Shown here one piece after another: positions 39,936 to 48,403 of a stretch of DNA of 64,000 bases. This DNA is from NCED01 sp035493955 (lineage in GTDB: Bacteria > Pseudomonadota > Alphaproteobacteria > Caulobacterales > Caulobacteraceae): positions 12,058 through 76,057 of the forward strand of contig DATJHI010000039.1 in assembly GCA_035493955.1 (NCBI GenBank), given 5' to 3'. How positions within the stretch are numbered: position 1 is the first letter of the stretch; each line of letters starts with the position of its first letter. The notes beneath the pieces are model-generated. The model did no database searches and was not told the DNA's origin. It saw only the letters and a list, made by a program, of their open reading frames with translations. Made by a program: the position numbers and the translations under genes.

Positions 39936-41585
39936 ATGGCCGACGTTTCCGACATCTCGAAGCGCTGGAGGACGGCCCCGATGGCCGCCGTCGCCCTGGC
40001 GCTGGGCCTTCTCCTGGCCGGCCTGGCCATGGGGGTCTACAACGAGCGGCTCGTCGATGGGCAGAAGACGGCCGAGGTCTCCACCCAGGCGCACATCCTG
40101 GCGAGCAGCGTTTCGGGAGCGCTTGCCTTCGACGACCGCAACGCCGCCCAGGAGTATGTCAGCGCCCTGCGCGCCAACCCCGACGTCGAGGCGGCCGGCG
40201 TATTCGATCTGAAGGGACGCATGGTCGCCGGCTTTTCGCGCGCGGGAACGCCCCTGCCTCGTGCGGACCCGACGGGCGCGCCCAGAGTCGAAGGCGCTCG
40301 CCTGGTGGTCAGGGCGCCGGTCGCGCAGGGCGCCACCCGGCTGGGCTCGGTCTATCTGCGGACCATCACCGAGCCCCTCGTCCGGCGCCTCGCCCGCTAC
40401 AGCGGCATCGCCCTGCTCGTGGTCATGGCCTCGCTCCTGGTGGCCGTCCTCGGCGCCTCGAACGCCTCGCTGGTCGCCGCGCAGCGCAGGCTGCGCACCG
40501 AAATGATCGAGCGGGCGAAGGTCGAAGGCGCCCTGCTGCACAGCCAGAAGATGGAGGCCGCCGCCCAACTGGCCATGGAGACCGAACGCGGTCAGGCCGC
40601 CCTCCGACAATCGGAACAACAGTTGGAGTTCGCGCTGGAAGCGGGCCGGCTCGGCAGTTGGCAGATCGACCTGAAAACCCGCCGGCTCGCCGCCTCCGAG
40701 ATATTCCACGCCAATTTCGGCGGCGGTCCGAACGCCCACCTGGAGCACTATGAAGAGCTGCTCGCCCGGGTTCATCCGGGCGACCGCGGGGGGCATCAGC
40801 AGGCGGTGGCCCAGGCGGTCGCGAAGGCCACCGACCTCGACAGCGAATTCCGGACTTTCGCCCCCGATGGCGACGTGCGGTGGTTTTTGATGCGCGGACG
40901 CGCCGTTTACGACAGCGATGGCTTGGCGACGCGGATGGCGGGCGTGTCGCTGGACATCACCGACCGCAAGCGCGCCGAGGAACGGCAGCAGCTGTTGCTG
41001 GACGAGTTGAACCACCGGGTGAAGAACACCCTGGCCACCGTGCAGTCCATCGCCGGACAGTCGCGTCGATGGGCCTCGGGAACGAGCGCGTTCGAGGTTT
41101 CCTTCCTGGCCCGGATCAACGCCCTTGCGCGGGCGCACGACCTGCTCACCGAGGTGGCCTGGGAAGGGGCGACCCTTCGCGAGGTGATCGCCAACACCAT
41201 CGCACCCTATGTGGACGACGAACAGATCGAACGCTTCAGCCTCTCCGGGCCCGCGGTCCGGCTGGGGCCGAACGCCGCGGTGAGCTTCACCATGGCCTTC
41301 CACGAATTGGCGACCAACGCGGCGAAATACGGCTCGCTTTCGGTGGCCGCGGGGCGGGTCGAGGTCGAATGGAGGATCGACGCGGGCAACGTCGTCGACC
41401 TCCAATGGTGCGAGATCGACGGTCCGACGGTCACCGCGCCCACGCGGCGCGGCTTTGGCGCGCGGCTGGTGGAGACCGGACTGCCGCGGGAATTCGGCGG
41501 CGAAGCCAAACTCAGCTTCGAAGCGGACGGCGTGCGCTGTCGTATGCGGGTGCCCATATCCGGCAAGGTCCAGTTGGTGGCATGA
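39936..41585 (+). CDS. membrane HWE-family histidine kinase with CHASE8-like sensor and PAS domain
   Basis: This is a 549-residue kinase. Two membrane helices (about 16-35 and 154-173) bracket a periplasmic domain of about 118 residues resembling CHASE8 (HILASSVSGALAFDDRNAAQEYVSAL). A PAS domain covers about 225-345. The HWE core has phosphoacceptor His360 in ELNHRVKNTLATVQS, N-box His456 in FHELATNAAKYGSL, and the diagnostic Trp491-x-Glu493 in QWCEIDGP. It lies one base after the yfiR-like gene and overlaps the receiver gene by ATGA. I infer that the YfiR protein gates its periplasmic domain. Confidence 0.9.
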   Translation: MADVSDISKRWRTAPMAAVALALGLLLAGLAMGVYNERLVDGQKTAEVSTQAHILASSVSGALAFDDRNAAQEYVSALRANPDVEAAGVFDLKGRMVAGFSRAGTPLPRADPTGAPRVEGARLVVRAPVAQGATRLGSVYLRTITEPLVRRLARYSGIALLVVMASLLVAVLGASNASLVAAQRRLRTEMIERAKVEGALLHSQKMEAAAQLAMETERGQAALRQSEQQLEFALEAGRLGSWQIDLKTRRLAASEIFHANFGGGPNAHLEHYEELLARVHPGDRGGHQQAVAQAVAKATDLDSEFRTFAPDGDVRWFLMRGRAVYDSDGLATRMAGVSLDITDRKRAEERQQLLLDELNHRVKNTLATVQSIAGQSRRWASGTSAFEVSFLARINALARAHDLLTEVAWEGATLREVIANTIAPYVDDEQIERFSLSGPAVRLGPNAAVSFTMAFHELATNAAKYGSLSVAAGRVEVEWRIDAGNVVDLQWCEIDGPTVTAPTRRGFGARLVETGLPREFGGEAKLSFEADGVRCRMRVPISGKVQLVA

Positions 41586-41971
41586 CGACAACTTCAAATC
41601 TGAACGGACTTCGTCTGCTCCTCGTCGAGGACGAGGCCTTGGTCGCCATGGAGGCCGAGGACATGCTGAACGACCTGGGCTGCGTGGTGGTCGACGTCGC
41701 CGGAACCTTGGAGCGGGGCTTGGCCGTCGCCGGCGACCCGACGGTGGAGCTCGACGGCGCGGTCCTGGATATCAACCTCGGCGGCGAGAAGGTCTATCCG
41801 GTGGCCGACGCCCTGCTGGCTCGCGGCGTGCCGTTCATATTCGCCTCCGGCTACGGCGCCGGCAGCGTCGCCCTGCGCTACGCCCACGCGCCGGTCCTGG
41901 CGAAGCCATATCAGCCCAAAGCGCTGGAAGAGCGCCTGGCCGCAGCCTTGGCGTCCGCCCCAACGCGGTAG
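41582..41971 (+). CDS. single-domain response regulator
   Basis: This is a 129-residue receiver with Glu16-Asp17, phosphoacceptor Asp63 in AVLDINLGG, a switch Ser89 in FASGYG and Lys108 in AKPYQP. There is no output domain. Receivers of this form usually accompany HWE kinases and act through protein partners or as phosphate sinks. The start overlaps the kinase stop (ATGA). The target is not in the window. Confidence 0.92.
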   Translation: MTTTSNLNGLRLLLVEDEALVAMEAEDMLNDLGCVVVDVAGTLERGLAVAGDPTVELDGAVLDINLGGEKVYPVADALLARGVPFIFASGYGAGSVALRYAHAPVLAKPYQPKALEERLAAALASAPTR

Positions 41972-41993
41972 CCCCTCCTGGCCGCAGGAACGC

Positions 41994-42437
41994 TCAAACG
42001 TAGCCGCGCCTGTTCCACAAGGCCCACCAGCATGTCGCCATGGCGGCGACGCCGCCCGCGAGCCGGGCTGTTTCCTTTGCAATGGGATGGGCCCAGTCGG
42101 TTTGCTTCTCCAGGATCTGTCCGATCAGGCCGACCAACTCAAGCGCGAACACGAACCCCGTGGCCGCAATGAACAGGATCGCGAAAATCCGGGCCGGGTA
42201 AGGTCTAAAGTACATGTTGAGTACGATCGTGCCCGCCCAAACACCGCCGACGCCGCCGAAAGCCATGAATATGGAGGAGGAGGTGACTTCCCACTTGCCG
42301 CCGAGGACAAAGATAAAAATGACGTTGGCGACAATGACTGGAATGCAGACAAGCCAGTAGGTGAGGACAAAGGCGGCAAAGGCCAAAGACGCCTTCGCGT
42401 AGCTCAAGCCTCGCTTCACCGTCGTGACAGCAACCAT
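41994..42437 (-). CDS. hypothetical four-helix membrane protein
   Basis: This is a 147-residue protein with about four hydrophobic segments (roughly 16-46, 54-75, 82-108 and 124-141) and a short basic N-terminus. No family is recognised. Codon use is less GC-biased than its neighbours, which may reflect recent acquisition or weak expression. It converges with the response regulator gene, separated by 22 bases. Confidence 0.65.
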   Translation of the reverse strand: MVAVTTVKRGLSYAKASLAFAAFVLTYWLVCIPVIVANVIFIFVLGGKWEVTSSSIFMAFGGVGGVWAGTIVLNMYFRPYPARIFAILFIAATGFVFALELVGLIGQILEKQTDWAHPIAKETARLAGGVAAMATCWWALWNRRGYV

Positions 42438-42631
42438 TCTCGTCCGGCCCTCACGGTCACCCTCGCCTGCGGGAAGCCTACGCAGGGCGCGGGATTTTGG
42501 CGATACCCGCCAATCCTGCCGCCGGCCGATTTTCAGCCGTCAAAGCGGAACGCCGGCGTCCGCAGCGGCCTCAGGCGATCGTTTCGAACAGGCGCTCCGA
42601 GGTTGTCGCGGGGTCCGGCCGTCAGCACGAC

Positions 42632-43795
42632 CTATCTTCGTCTGGACAACCAGCCGCCGCGGCGCGGCGGAATGTGCAACTCCCCCTGGTCCGGCTCCCT
42701 GATCCGCCCGGACGTCGACGCCAAGGGCTGCGCAGGGGCCGGCGCCGGATCGACAGGGGCCGGATCGGCGGGGGCGGGTTCGACAGCGGCCGGGGCGGAC
42801 GCGGCCGGCGCCTCGACCTCGACCGGCGGTTTGGCCATGCCGGTGGCGATCACCGAGACGCGGAGCGTGCCCTCCAACGACGGATGGAAGGAGGCGCCGA
42901 AGATGATGTTCGCATCCGGATCGACCTCGCGGGAAATGGCGTTCGCGGCCTCGTCGATCTCCATCAGGGTCATGTCCGGTCCGCCGGTCACGTTGACCAG
43001 GACCGCCTTGGCCCCGTGGAGGGCGGAGGCGTCGACCAGCGGGTTCTCGATCGCGCGCTCCGCAGCCACGAGGGCGCGGTTCTCCCCGGTGGCTTCTCCC
43101 GTTCCCATCATCGCCTCGCCCATGCCCGCCATCACGCTGAGGACGTCGGCGAAGTCGAGGTTGATGAGCCCCGGCAGGACGATGAGGTCGGTCACCGAGC
43201 GAACCCCCGAGTGCAGCACCTCGTCCGCCATCCGAAAGGCGTCGGCGAAGGTGGTCCGGGCGGTCGCGACGCGGAAGAGGTTTTGGTTCGGCACCACGAT
43301 CAGGGTGTCGGTATAGGCCCGCAGTTGGGCGATGCCTGCCTCCGCCAGGCGCATTCGATGTCGTCCCTCGAAATGGAAGGGCTTGGTGACGACGCCGACG
43401 GTCAATATGCCCCGTTCCCGCGCATATTTCGCGATGATGGGGGCCGCGCCCGTTCCCGTCCCGCCGCCCATTCCGGCGGTGATGAAGACCATGTGGGCGC
43501 GGTCGAGATGCTCCACGATCGCGGCTAGCGACTCCTCCGCGGCCGCCGCGCCGATCTGGGGCTGGGCGCCGGCGCCAAGGCCCTGGGTCGCCCCGACCCC
43601 CAACTGGATGCGCCGGTCCGCTTTGGACAGGGATAGCTGCTGGGCGTCGGTATTGGCGGCGACGAACTCCACGCCTTCCAAGCCGGCGTCGATCATGTTG
43701 TTGACGGCGTTGCCGCCCGCCCCCCCGACGCCGAACACGACGATGCGTGGAGACAGACTTTCCGAGCTTCGCCCAGCATTCAGATCAAGCGTCAC
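42632..43795 (-). CDS. FtsZ paralogue (tubulin-like GTPase)
   Basis: This is a 387-residue tubulin-fold GTPase. FGVGGAGGNAVNNMI (21-35), the GTP signature GGGTGTG (110-116) and the catalytic T7 loop NLDFAD (212-217) are intact. After the globular part (to about 320) a Pro/Ala-rich tail of only about 65 residues ends in GGWLSRRR, unlike the long linker and IPAFLRRQ peptide of Caulobacterales FtsZ. The start is a GTG at 43795 with GGGAG upstream. No ftsA, ftsQ or mur genes are near, so it is a second FtsZ rather than the divisome gene. Confidence 0.88.
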   Translation of the reverse strand: MTLDLNAGRSSESLSPRIVVFGVGGAGGNAVNNMIDAGLEGVEFVAANTDAQQLSLSKADRRIQLGVGATQGLGAGAQPQIGAAAAEESLAAIVEHLDRAHMVFITAGMGGGTGTGAAPIIAKYARERGILTVGVVTKPFHFEGRHRMRLAEAGIAQLRAYTDTLIVVPNQNLFRVATARTTFADAFRMADEVLHSGVRSVTDLIVLPGLINLDFADVLSVMAGMGEAMMGTGEATGENRALVAAERAIENPLVDASALHGAKAVLVNVTGGPDMTLMEIDEAANAISREVDPDANIIFGASFHPSLEGTLRVSVIATGMAKPPVEVEAPAASAPAAVEPAPADPAPVDPAPAPAQPLASTSGRIREPDQGELHIPPRRGGWLSRRR

Positions 43796-44185
43796 AGAGC
43801 TACTCCCGGCGTTACAAAGGCCCGGCGCTGCCGGCAAAGCCCCGGAAACGGGTGCGATCCGCCCCGCCTTCCCCAGAGAAGCCTACCACTATCCCCGGAT
43901 GTGGTCCTGCAAGGTCCGATTGGCGCGCGAACCGACAGGCGATACGACCTTCGCACAGACGCACCGTGGTCCGGCCGTCTCCCTGTGGGAACTTTTGCAC
44001 GCGCATCCATCGGCTGTGAAGGCCGCGGATGTCGACCTCGGGTTGGGCGCGGGCGCCGCGTGAAGTGGAAAAATGTCACGCCAGCGGGCGAAACTGCTCC
44101 GTCCGGCCATTTGTGATGGCGCCGGCCATGGACCCGTCGCGGCCTTAGCGTACCCTTCTCGTGGGCAGGAATTTTGGGGGCGATG
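43796..44185. other. divergent intergenic region of the FtsZ paralogue
   Basis: These 390 bases lie between the FtsZ paralogue and the small rightward gene. I see no gene with motif or ribosome-site support, no GANTC site and no clear promoter; both genes must start transcription here. Confidence 0.4.
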
Positions 44186-44488
44186 ATGAGCACGTTTGAG
44201 CAGGAGAGGATCAGTGTGCGCCGCATCGAAGCCGAACGGTCTTTGAAGCGGCTCGGCCTGTCGAAGAAGGCGGTCAAGGGGTTGATCAGCGCGGGCGTGT
44301 CCGGCCCAGAGACGCTGGTCAGCGTCCCGTGGACCGACGAAGAGGCGAAGGCGCGGTTCAGTTCGCTCAGGTGGCGGCTGTCCGTCGACCCCAACTGCGG
44401 GCCAAAGACGGTCGCCGAGGTCGAGCGGCTGCGGGTGTCCCTTCTGTCGGAGCGCTCCGCCGGATCCGGGCAGCGCCTCGCAGGCTAG
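44186..44488 (+). CDS. small protein resembling the RNA polymerase alpha C-terminal domain
   Basis: This is a 100-residue protein starting MSTFEQERIS, with GGGGG upstream. The core SLKRLGLSKKAVKGLISAGVSGPETLVSVPW and DPNCGPKTVAEVERLR (about 19-83) follows the pattern of the alpha-CTD helix-hairpin-helix fold (LGLS.RA...L...GI.T...L...P..G.K...EI). This suggests a nucleic-acid or regulator-binding module. No other domain is present. The match is by pattern only; an ordinary hypothetical protein is possible. Confidence 0.6.
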   Translation: MSTFEQERISVRRIEAERSLKRLGLSKKAVKGLISAGVSGPETLVSVPWTDEEAKARFSSLRWRLSVDPNCGPKTVAEVERLRVSLLSERSAGSGQRLAG

Positions 44489-44665
44489 CTTCCGCATTCC
44501 TGATCGCTTATGCCGCCACGCCGACGGCGTCGGCGCGGCGCGCTGCGCGCCAGGGGCCGTATCCGGCCCTCCCTTGCGCCGTCGCCCTTTTGGGTCTCAA
44601 AGCGTGGCCTTTCGCCCTTACCGCCGTTGTGAACTGGAACGGCGCTCGCCCGGCGACAATTGCAG

Positions 44666-45436
44666 ATGTCGAAAGATGATCCCGTGAATTTCCAAAACCT
44701 CGAGGGCAAGGTCGCCGTGGTGACGGGCGGCAGCAGCGGCATCGGCGCCGAAACCGTCCGCCACCTGGCCGCCGCCGGCGCGGTCTGCGTCATCGGCTAC
44801 AATCGGGGCGAAGATCGCGCTCGCGCCTTGGCCGCCTCCCTGCCCGGCAAGGGGCATTCTGTGGAACAGCTGAACCTGGAAGACGGCGCCGCCGTGCGCG
44901 GCTTCGGCGCCAGGATCTCCGCGGTCCACCCCAAGATCGACGTCCTGGTCAATTCGGCGGGCTACACCCGACCGGTTCCACACGGCGATCTCGACACCAT
45001 GACCGACGAGCTGCTGGACGCCGTATTGATCGCCAACGTCCGCGGCCCTTTCTCGGTCATCCGGGCCCTGGCGCCGGCCTTGCGCGCCAGCGGCGCGGGC
45101 GTCGTCGTCAACGTCTCGTCGATCTCCGCCTTCACCGGCTCGGGCAGCAGCATCGCCTATTGCGCCGCCAAGGCGGCGCTCGACACCATGACCCTTTCGC
45201 TGGCGCGGGCGCTGGGCCCGGCGATCCGCGTGCTTTCGGTATCCCCCGGGGCGGTGGCCACCGATTTCGTCGCCGGGCGGGACCGGGCGGCCCTGGAGAA
45301 GATCGCCCAGGGCACGCCGCTGCAGCGGGTGGTGGAGCCTTCCGATGTGGCCAAGGCGATCATGGCCTGCATAACCCACCTCACCGCCAGCACCGGGGGC
45401 AGGATCGTCGTCGACGGCGGCCGCTTCCTGGTGTGA
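44666..45436 (+). CDS. SDR family oxidoreductase
   Basis: This 256-residue short-chain dehydrogenase has TGGSSGIG (20-27) for NAD(P) binding, NSAGY at 96-100, Ser151/Ser152 in NVSSIS, and the catalytic Tyr165-x3-Lys169 in YCAAK. It resembles 3-oxoacyl-ACP reductase-like enzymes acting on hydroxy/keto substrates. The ATG at 44666 is used; a TTG two codons upstream is possible. It converges with a Tat-exported small protein gene. Confidence 0.88.
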   Translation: MSKDDPVNFQNLEGKVAVVTGGSSGIGAETVRHLAAAGAVCVIGYNRGEDRARALAASLPGKGHSVEQLNLEDGAAVRGFGARISAVHPKIDVLVNSAGYTRPVPHGDLDTMTDELLDAVLIANVRGPFSVIRALAPALRASGAGVVVNVSSISAFTGSGSSIAYCAAKAALDTMTLSLARALGPAIRVLSVSPGAVATDFVAGRDRAALEKIAQGTPLQRVVEPSDVAKAIMACITHLTASTGGRIVVDGGRFLV

Positions 45437-45463
45437 ACCGCAAAGCGGCCGCCTAGCCGCGCT

Positions 45464-45937
45464 CTAGGCTTCCCCGCTGGCCCAGCGCAGCACGTCGAAG
45501 CCCGGGGGGACGGCGATGTTGATGTTCACCGCGTTCGCCAGCCGCGCCATGTGGCCCTTGCCGGTGATGTCCTCGATGAAGGACAGCCCGCCCTTGGGCG
45601 CCTTATGCCGCGTCCCGTCCGATCCCTCGATCTCGAATTCGCCCTGCAGGGTGATGACGAACATCCGCTGAGGCGACTTGTGCAAGGCCACGAAGGGGCG
45701 CGAATCGAAATGCATGTCCATGGCGCCGTTGGTCGGTATGGGCTTCACGGACTTGGCCAGCGGCCTCAGCTTGACGTGGGTGTCCCCGTTTTCGTCGGCC
45801 CAGACATGCATGAAGGTCAGGTCGAGGCCGCCGGCGGCGGGGCCGGCGGGAGGGCCGCCCTGGGCCAGGGCGGCTTGGGGCGCGGCGAGGCCGGTCAGGG
45901 CGAGGCCAGTGAGTTTCAGGAGGTCACGTCGTTCCAA
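45464..45937 (-). CDS. Tat-exported cupin-like small protein, paralogue 1
   Basis: This is a 157-residue protein with Tat signal ERRDLLKLTGLALTGLA and signal end ALAQ. The mature part has FMHVWADENGDTHVKLRPL, SPQRMFVITLQGEFEIEGSDGT and EDITGKGHMARL...GFDVLRWASGEA, a beta-rich, cupin-like pattern. The start is a TTG with AAGGA upstream. Two paralogues lie together at 55.4-56.4 kb. The function is unknown; a periplasmic small-molecule-binding or isomerase-like role is only a guess. Confidence 0.7.
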   Translation of the reverse strand: MERRDLLKLTGLALTGLAAPQAALAQGGPPAGPAAGGLDLTFMHVWADENGDTHVKLRPLAKSVKPIPTNGAMDMHFDSRPFVALHKSPQRMFVITLQGEFEIEGSDGTRHKAPKGGLSFIEDITGKGHMARLANAVNINIAVPPGFDVLRWASGEA

Positions 45938-46048
45938 GGGTCGTTTCCTTTTTCAGCCATGCAGCCATCTAAAATGAACGTTCGATCTCCGGCTCCGCCG
46001 GTCCGGACTGCGCGAGCAGAACCGGGGCCGGAGGCGTGGTGACGGAGG

Positions 46049-46143
46049 CCGGTTTTTCGCATGGATCCCGCTCCGGACGCGTAAAATCGGTAATCCCTGA
46101 CGATTTCGGCTTAAAATCGGTAACATCTTATGATTTGGTGATC
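46049..46143. repeat. degenerate remnant of the dispersed double-hairpin repeat
   Basis: CCGGTTTTTCGCATGGATCC, CGCTC and later TTATGATTTGG and GTGATCC occur in the order seen in copy 3, but the intervening hairpin is scrambled with TAAAATCGGTAA repeats. It looks like a decayed copy. Confidence 0.5.
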
Positions 46144-46170
46144 CAGCTCCGCCGTCACGGGGGCGGTCCG

Positions 46171-46305
46171 ATGCGGTCGGTCCCGTTGACCGACCGTTCC
46201 GCCGCCTCGGTCCCGCGCGACGCTTTCGATCGCCAGTTCAAGTCCTTTGGAGAAGCAGTGCTGAGCAAGCTTTCATTGCCCCCCGCCCAGGCGAGGCGCC
46301 TCTGA
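46171..46305 (+). CDS. candidate 44-residue ORF coupled to the aldo/keto reductase
   Basis: The frame MRSVPLTDRSAASVPRDAF ends in a TGA that overlaps the reductase ATG by one base (TGATG). No strong ribosome site precedes it and no family is recognised. It could be a leader or coincidental. Confidence 0.2.
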   Translation: MRSVPLTDRSAASVPRDAFDRQFKSFGEAVLSKLSLPPAQARRL

Positions 46306-47141
46306 TGCCTTCGCTGCTGGAGTCCAAGCGGACCGCGCACAATGTGGACATTCCAGTCCTCGGCTTCGGTACGGTCGACCTGAAAGGCGATGCCGGCCGC
46401 AGCATCCTCGGCGCCGCGATCGAGTGCGGGTACCGTCACATCGACACGGCCAGCAAGTATGGCACCGAGCCGGAGGTCGGCGATGCCGTCCGCGCTTCGG
46501 ACGCGCCGCGCGAGGCGTTCTTCATCGCCACCAAGGTGCCGCCCGACATGCTGCGGCATGACGACGTCCTGCGCAGCGCCGAGGACAGCCTGCGCCGGCT
46601 CGATCTGTCCTACATCGACCTGCTGCTCGTCCATTGGCCGAAGCGCGGCGTCCCCATCGCCGAGACGATGTCCGCCTTCGCGGCCCTGAAGCAGCGGGGG
46701 ATCATCCGGAATATCGGCGTGGCGAACTTCCCGATCGCGCTGCTGGACGAGGCGATCCACGCCTGTCCCGAACCCATCATCACCAATCAGGTGGAATACC
46801 ACCCCTATCTGGACCAGCGGAAACTGCTCGAAGCCTGCCGCAGCCGCGGCGTGCTGATGACCGCCTTCAGCCCGATCGGACGGGGGGCGGTGCTCCAGGA
46901 TCCGCTGATCCAGGCGATCGCCCTTCGCCACCAGCGGACGCCGGCCCAGGTCACCTTGCGCTGGGTCATCCAGCAGGAGGGGGTGATCACCATCCCCCGG
47001 ACCAGCTCGGCCGCCCGTCTCGCCGAGAATGCGGCGATCTTCGATTTCGAGCTGACGGACGAAGAAATGGCCGGAATCGGAAACCTGCATCGCCCGGACG
47101 GCCGCAGAGCCGCTCCGGAGGACGGGCCCGACTGGGATTGA
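46305..47141 (+). CDS. aldo/keto reductase
   Basis: This is a 278-residue NADPH-dependent carbonyl reductase with the full AKR tetrad: Asp47 and Tyr52 in HIDTASKYG, Lys77 in ATKV, His110 in LLVHW. IPRTSSAARL is the cofactor 2'-phosphate loop, and the C-terminus is standard. It resembles DkgB-like 2,5-diketogluconate reductases, but the substrate is undetermined. The preceding gap holds a decayed repeat. Confidence 0.9.
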   Translation: MPSLLESKRTAHNVDIPVLGFGTVDLKGDAGRSILGAAIECGYRHIDTASKYGTEPEVGDAVRASDAPREAFFIATKVPPDMLRHDDVLRSAEDSLRRLDLSYIDLLLVHWPKRGVPIAETMSAFAALKQRGIIRNIGVANFPIALLDEAIHACPEPIITNQVEYHPYLDQRKLLEACRSRGVLMTAFSPIGRGAVLQDPLIQAIALRHQRTPAQVTLRWVIQQEGVITIPRTSSAARLAENAAIFDFELTDEEMAGIGNLHRPDGRRAAPEDGPDWD

Positions 47142-47203
47142 TCTGGCGACCCGCCAGCCGGGTGTCGCACGAATGTTGATAAGGTACCGGGAGGCGTCGA
47201 CCA

Positions 47204-48403
47204 GTGTTTCTATACTTTCCGACCAACTATATGTGGTCCCTCGCCGTGCTGCGTTGCCTGGCGGGGGGCGGCCTGTTCGGTGAGATAGCCTGGGCCTGCG
47301 AGGGTCTGCACGACGCCGCGCGGCAGGAGCCGTCCGGCGACGCCGAAGCCTGGTGCGCCGCATGGACCAAACTCGCCCGGCAGGTCGCCGAGGTGGCGAC
47401 GGAAGCGGCGAACGCCGGCAAGGACGTCACCGCCGCGGACGCCTTCTACCGCGCGTCCCAATACTATCAGTGGGCGGAGGCCTTCCTGGCGCCTGACGAC
47501 GCGCGGACGACGGACCTCTATGCGCGCCACCTCGACACCTTCGCGAACTTCGCGCAGCTGTCGTCCCCCCAGATCGAGATCATCGACATCCCGTTCGAAG
47601 GGTCATCGCTGAAGGCCTATTTCGTGCCCGCCGAAGGCGCCCAGGCCCGCTCGCCGGCGGTGGTGCTGTCGGACGGGCTCGACGGCACCAAGGAGGAGAT
47701 GTTCCTGGTGGCGCGCGCCCTGTCGCGGCGCGGCATCGCCTGCCTGGGCGTGGACAATCCGGGACAGGGCGCCACCTTGCGGCTGAGCGGGCTTGCCGCC
47801 CGCTATGACTCCGAGAAGGCGGCCGGGGCGGCGATCGACTATCTCGAGACGAGGCGCGAGATCGATTCCGATCGGATCGGCGTCTGGGCCGCCAGCATGG
47901 GCGGCTATTATGCGCCGCGCGCCGCGGCGATGGAGCGCCGCATCAAGGCCTGCGTCGCCTGGGGCGCCATCTACGACTATCACGCCGTCTGGGCGCGCCG
48001 GATCAACTATCGCAGCGGAGAGCCGGCCCAATTCGCCAAGGGCGCGGCTCTGGGCACCACCGGAGCCCATCTGCTGAAGATCATGGGCGTGGACAGCTGG
48101 GACGCGGCGATGACCAAGCTGGAGGACTTCCGCCTTGAGACTGTCGCCCCCCTGATCCAGTGCGACATCCTGATCGTCCATGGCGAAGCCGACAGGCAGA
48201 CCACGGTCGAGGAGGCCCAGCGCCTCTTCGCCGCCATCCCCGAGGGCCGCAAGGCGCTCTGGGTGGTGACCAAGGCGGAGGGCGGCGCCGCCCACGTGCA
48301 ACTCGACCGGCCCGAACCGACGCTCAGCCGCATCGCCGACTGGATGAGCGACCGGCTGTCCGCCGCCGCCCAAGGCGAAGGCGGAGCCTCCCATGCCCGC
48401 TGA
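47204..48403 (+). CDS. alpha/beta hydrolase with N-terminal lid (dihydroxypseudooxynicotine hydrolase-like)
   Basis: This is a 399-residue protein. An alpha-helical N-terminal lid (about 1-120) precedes an alpha/beta hydrolase core with Ser231 in WAASMGG, Asp330 in GEADRQT and His364 in GAAHVQ. This architecture is that of C-C bond hydrolases such as 2,6-dihydroxypseudooxynicotine hydrolase and of related lid-type esterases. The start is a GTG with GGGAGG nine bases upstream. The stop overlaps an ABC ATPase gene by 11 bases, linking hydrolysis to uptake. Confidence 0.82.
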   Translation: MFLYFPTNYMWSLAVLRCLAGGGLFGEIAWACEGLHDAARQEPSGDAEAWCAAWTKLARQVAEVATEAANAGKDVTAADAFYRASQYYQWAEAFLAPDDARTTDLYARHLDTFANFAQLSSPQIEIIDIPFEGSSLKAYFVPAEGAQARSPAVVLSDGLDGTKEEMFLVARALSRRGIACLGVDNPGQGATLRLSGLAARYDSEKAAGAAIDYLETRREIDSDRIGVWAASMGGYYAPRAAAMERRIKACVAWGAIYDYHAVWARRINYRSGEPAQFAKGAALGTTGAHLLKIMGVDSWDAAMTKLEDFRLETVAPLIQCDILIVHGEADRQTTVEEAQRLFAAIPEGRKALWVVTKAEGGAAHVQLDRPEPTLSRIADWMSDRLSAAAQGEGGASHAR

